Source: Lucinisca nassula
Lineage: Eukaryota > Mollusca > Bivalvia > Lucinida > Lucinidae
Length of the DNA stretch: 64,000 bases
Assembly (NCBI GenBank): GCA_963580285.1
Contig: OY757019.1
Span: 63,694,587-63,758,586 of the forward strand
Direction: 5' to 3'
Numbering within the stretch: the stretch's first letter is position 1; each line of letters opens with the position of its first letter. Shown here piece after piece: positions 63,702-64,000 of this stretch. Both the position numbers and the translations under genes were made by a program. The notes below the pieces were generated by a model. It was not told the DNA's origin, ran no database searches, and was given only the letters and a program-made list of their open reading frames with translations.

Positions 63702-64000
63702 TAGCTCACCGTCACGTAGTGACGAGGTGAGCTTTTGGGATCACTTTTTGTCCGTCGTCTGTCGTGCGTGCGTGCGTCCGTGCGTAAACAATTTCTTTAA
63801 ACGACATCTCCTCCTAAACCACTGATCGGATTTTGACCAAACTTCACAGGAATGATCCTTAGGTGGTCCCCTTTCAAAGTTGTTCAAATGGTTCCGGTCC
63901 GTTGCACATCTAGGTCACAGGAGCCAAAAATAGATTTTTTTCACCAAAAACTTAAAAAATCTTCTTCTCTGAAACCACAAGGCCCAGGTGTTTGATATTT
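63702..64000 (+). mobile_element. Helentron-like element head and first units, cut by window end
   Basis: The head GCTCACCGTCACGTAGTG/...GACGAGGTGAGC starts directly at the last T of the preceding element's TCTTGTT. TCCG/TGCG repeats and the introductory ACCACTGATCGGATTTTGAC block follow. It is nearly identical to 58024-58330. Confidence 0.75.

Larger units (their letters stand above)
58024..63702 (+). mobile_element. Nested Helentron-like element with two inner insertions
   Basis: The head GCTCACCATCACGTAGTG/...GACGAGGTGAGC is at 58026-58053, followed by TCCG/TGCG repeats. About a dozen units of about 163-170 bp carry TTCAAATTATAGTGCTGG. The tail TCAGGTGAGC (63665-63674) has hairpin GGGCCATCATGGCCC and TCTTGTT. 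Insertions at 59868-61437 and 61610-63175 split units between CAAA and TTATAGCCC. No gene of its own. Confidence 0.75.
54304..64000 (+). mobile_element. Outer Helentron-like element, GCTCACCAGA subfamily, runs off the window
   Basis: The head is at 54307-54340 (GCTCACCAGAGCCGAAGG). After removing the inner insertions the introductory blocks read continuously. GAAAGTTTGTTTTTTT at 54483 joins ATCAAAATCGGCTCATTAG at 56737, and TTTCCATAGAC at 56791 joins TTATAATGGGGAAAATTG at 57893. Its tail is not in the window. Confidence 0.68.

Overview
The window is repeat-rich metazoan DNA, most like a marine bivalve or related mollusc. I judge this from the mix of repeats: Helentron/'pearl'-like elements with tandem-array cores and TCCG-type microsatellites, molluscan-style tRNA SINEs, mariner, hAT-like elements and an RNase H-bearing LINE. 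There are no operons or bacterial genes. Only one exon of a cellular gene could be recognised: the last coding exon of the proteasome subunit alpha type-2 gene (PSMA2) at 46638-46812 on the + strand. Almost everything else is mobile DNA, nested several layers deep.

Layout. 1-17 kb: a chain of array elements (57-2104, 3009-6151, 7212-9269, 9809-12520, 14335-15568, parts of 15569-17275), with SINEs between and inside them. One of these arrays carries a 382-bp-period tandem dimer with a hammerhead ribozyme in each unit (7535-8223), which looks like an animal retrozyme. 17-24 kb: more array DNA, carrying a 1.29-kb mariner with one frameshift and a very long array of about 170-bp units. 24-30.7 kb: an almost full-length, decayed LINE (zinc-knuckle ORF1; ORF2 with endonuclease, reverse transcriptase and RNase H). 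30.7-36.3 kb: arrays interrupted by a 1.65-kb hAT-like element and a SINE. 36.3-42.7 kb: two copies of a GC-richer, virus-like or Maverick-like segment. It encodes remnants of a family B DNA polymerase, an SF1 helicase and an HNH domain on the - strand, with a convergent + strand ORF at one end. The copies sit in a tandem duplication and the first lacks about 2 kb in the middle. 42.7-48.1 kb: another array element, a small cysteine-rich ORF between direct repeats, and the PSMA2 exon. 48.1-64 kb: two stacks of array elements inserted into one another. They also contain a retroelement RT fragment, a - strand array element and a DNA transposon with a TTATA target-site duplication.

The main structural result is that at least six array families with unrelated sequences share one plan. 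Each has a head hairpin, then a TCCG/TCTG microsatellite, then a tandem core, then an inverted copy of the head arm, then a second unrelated hairpin, then a T-rich end. That plan matches the Helentron/HINE class of rolling-circle elements. Several nested copies let the empty target site be read directly from the interrupted array. All assignments come from reading the sequence by eye; no database search was run.
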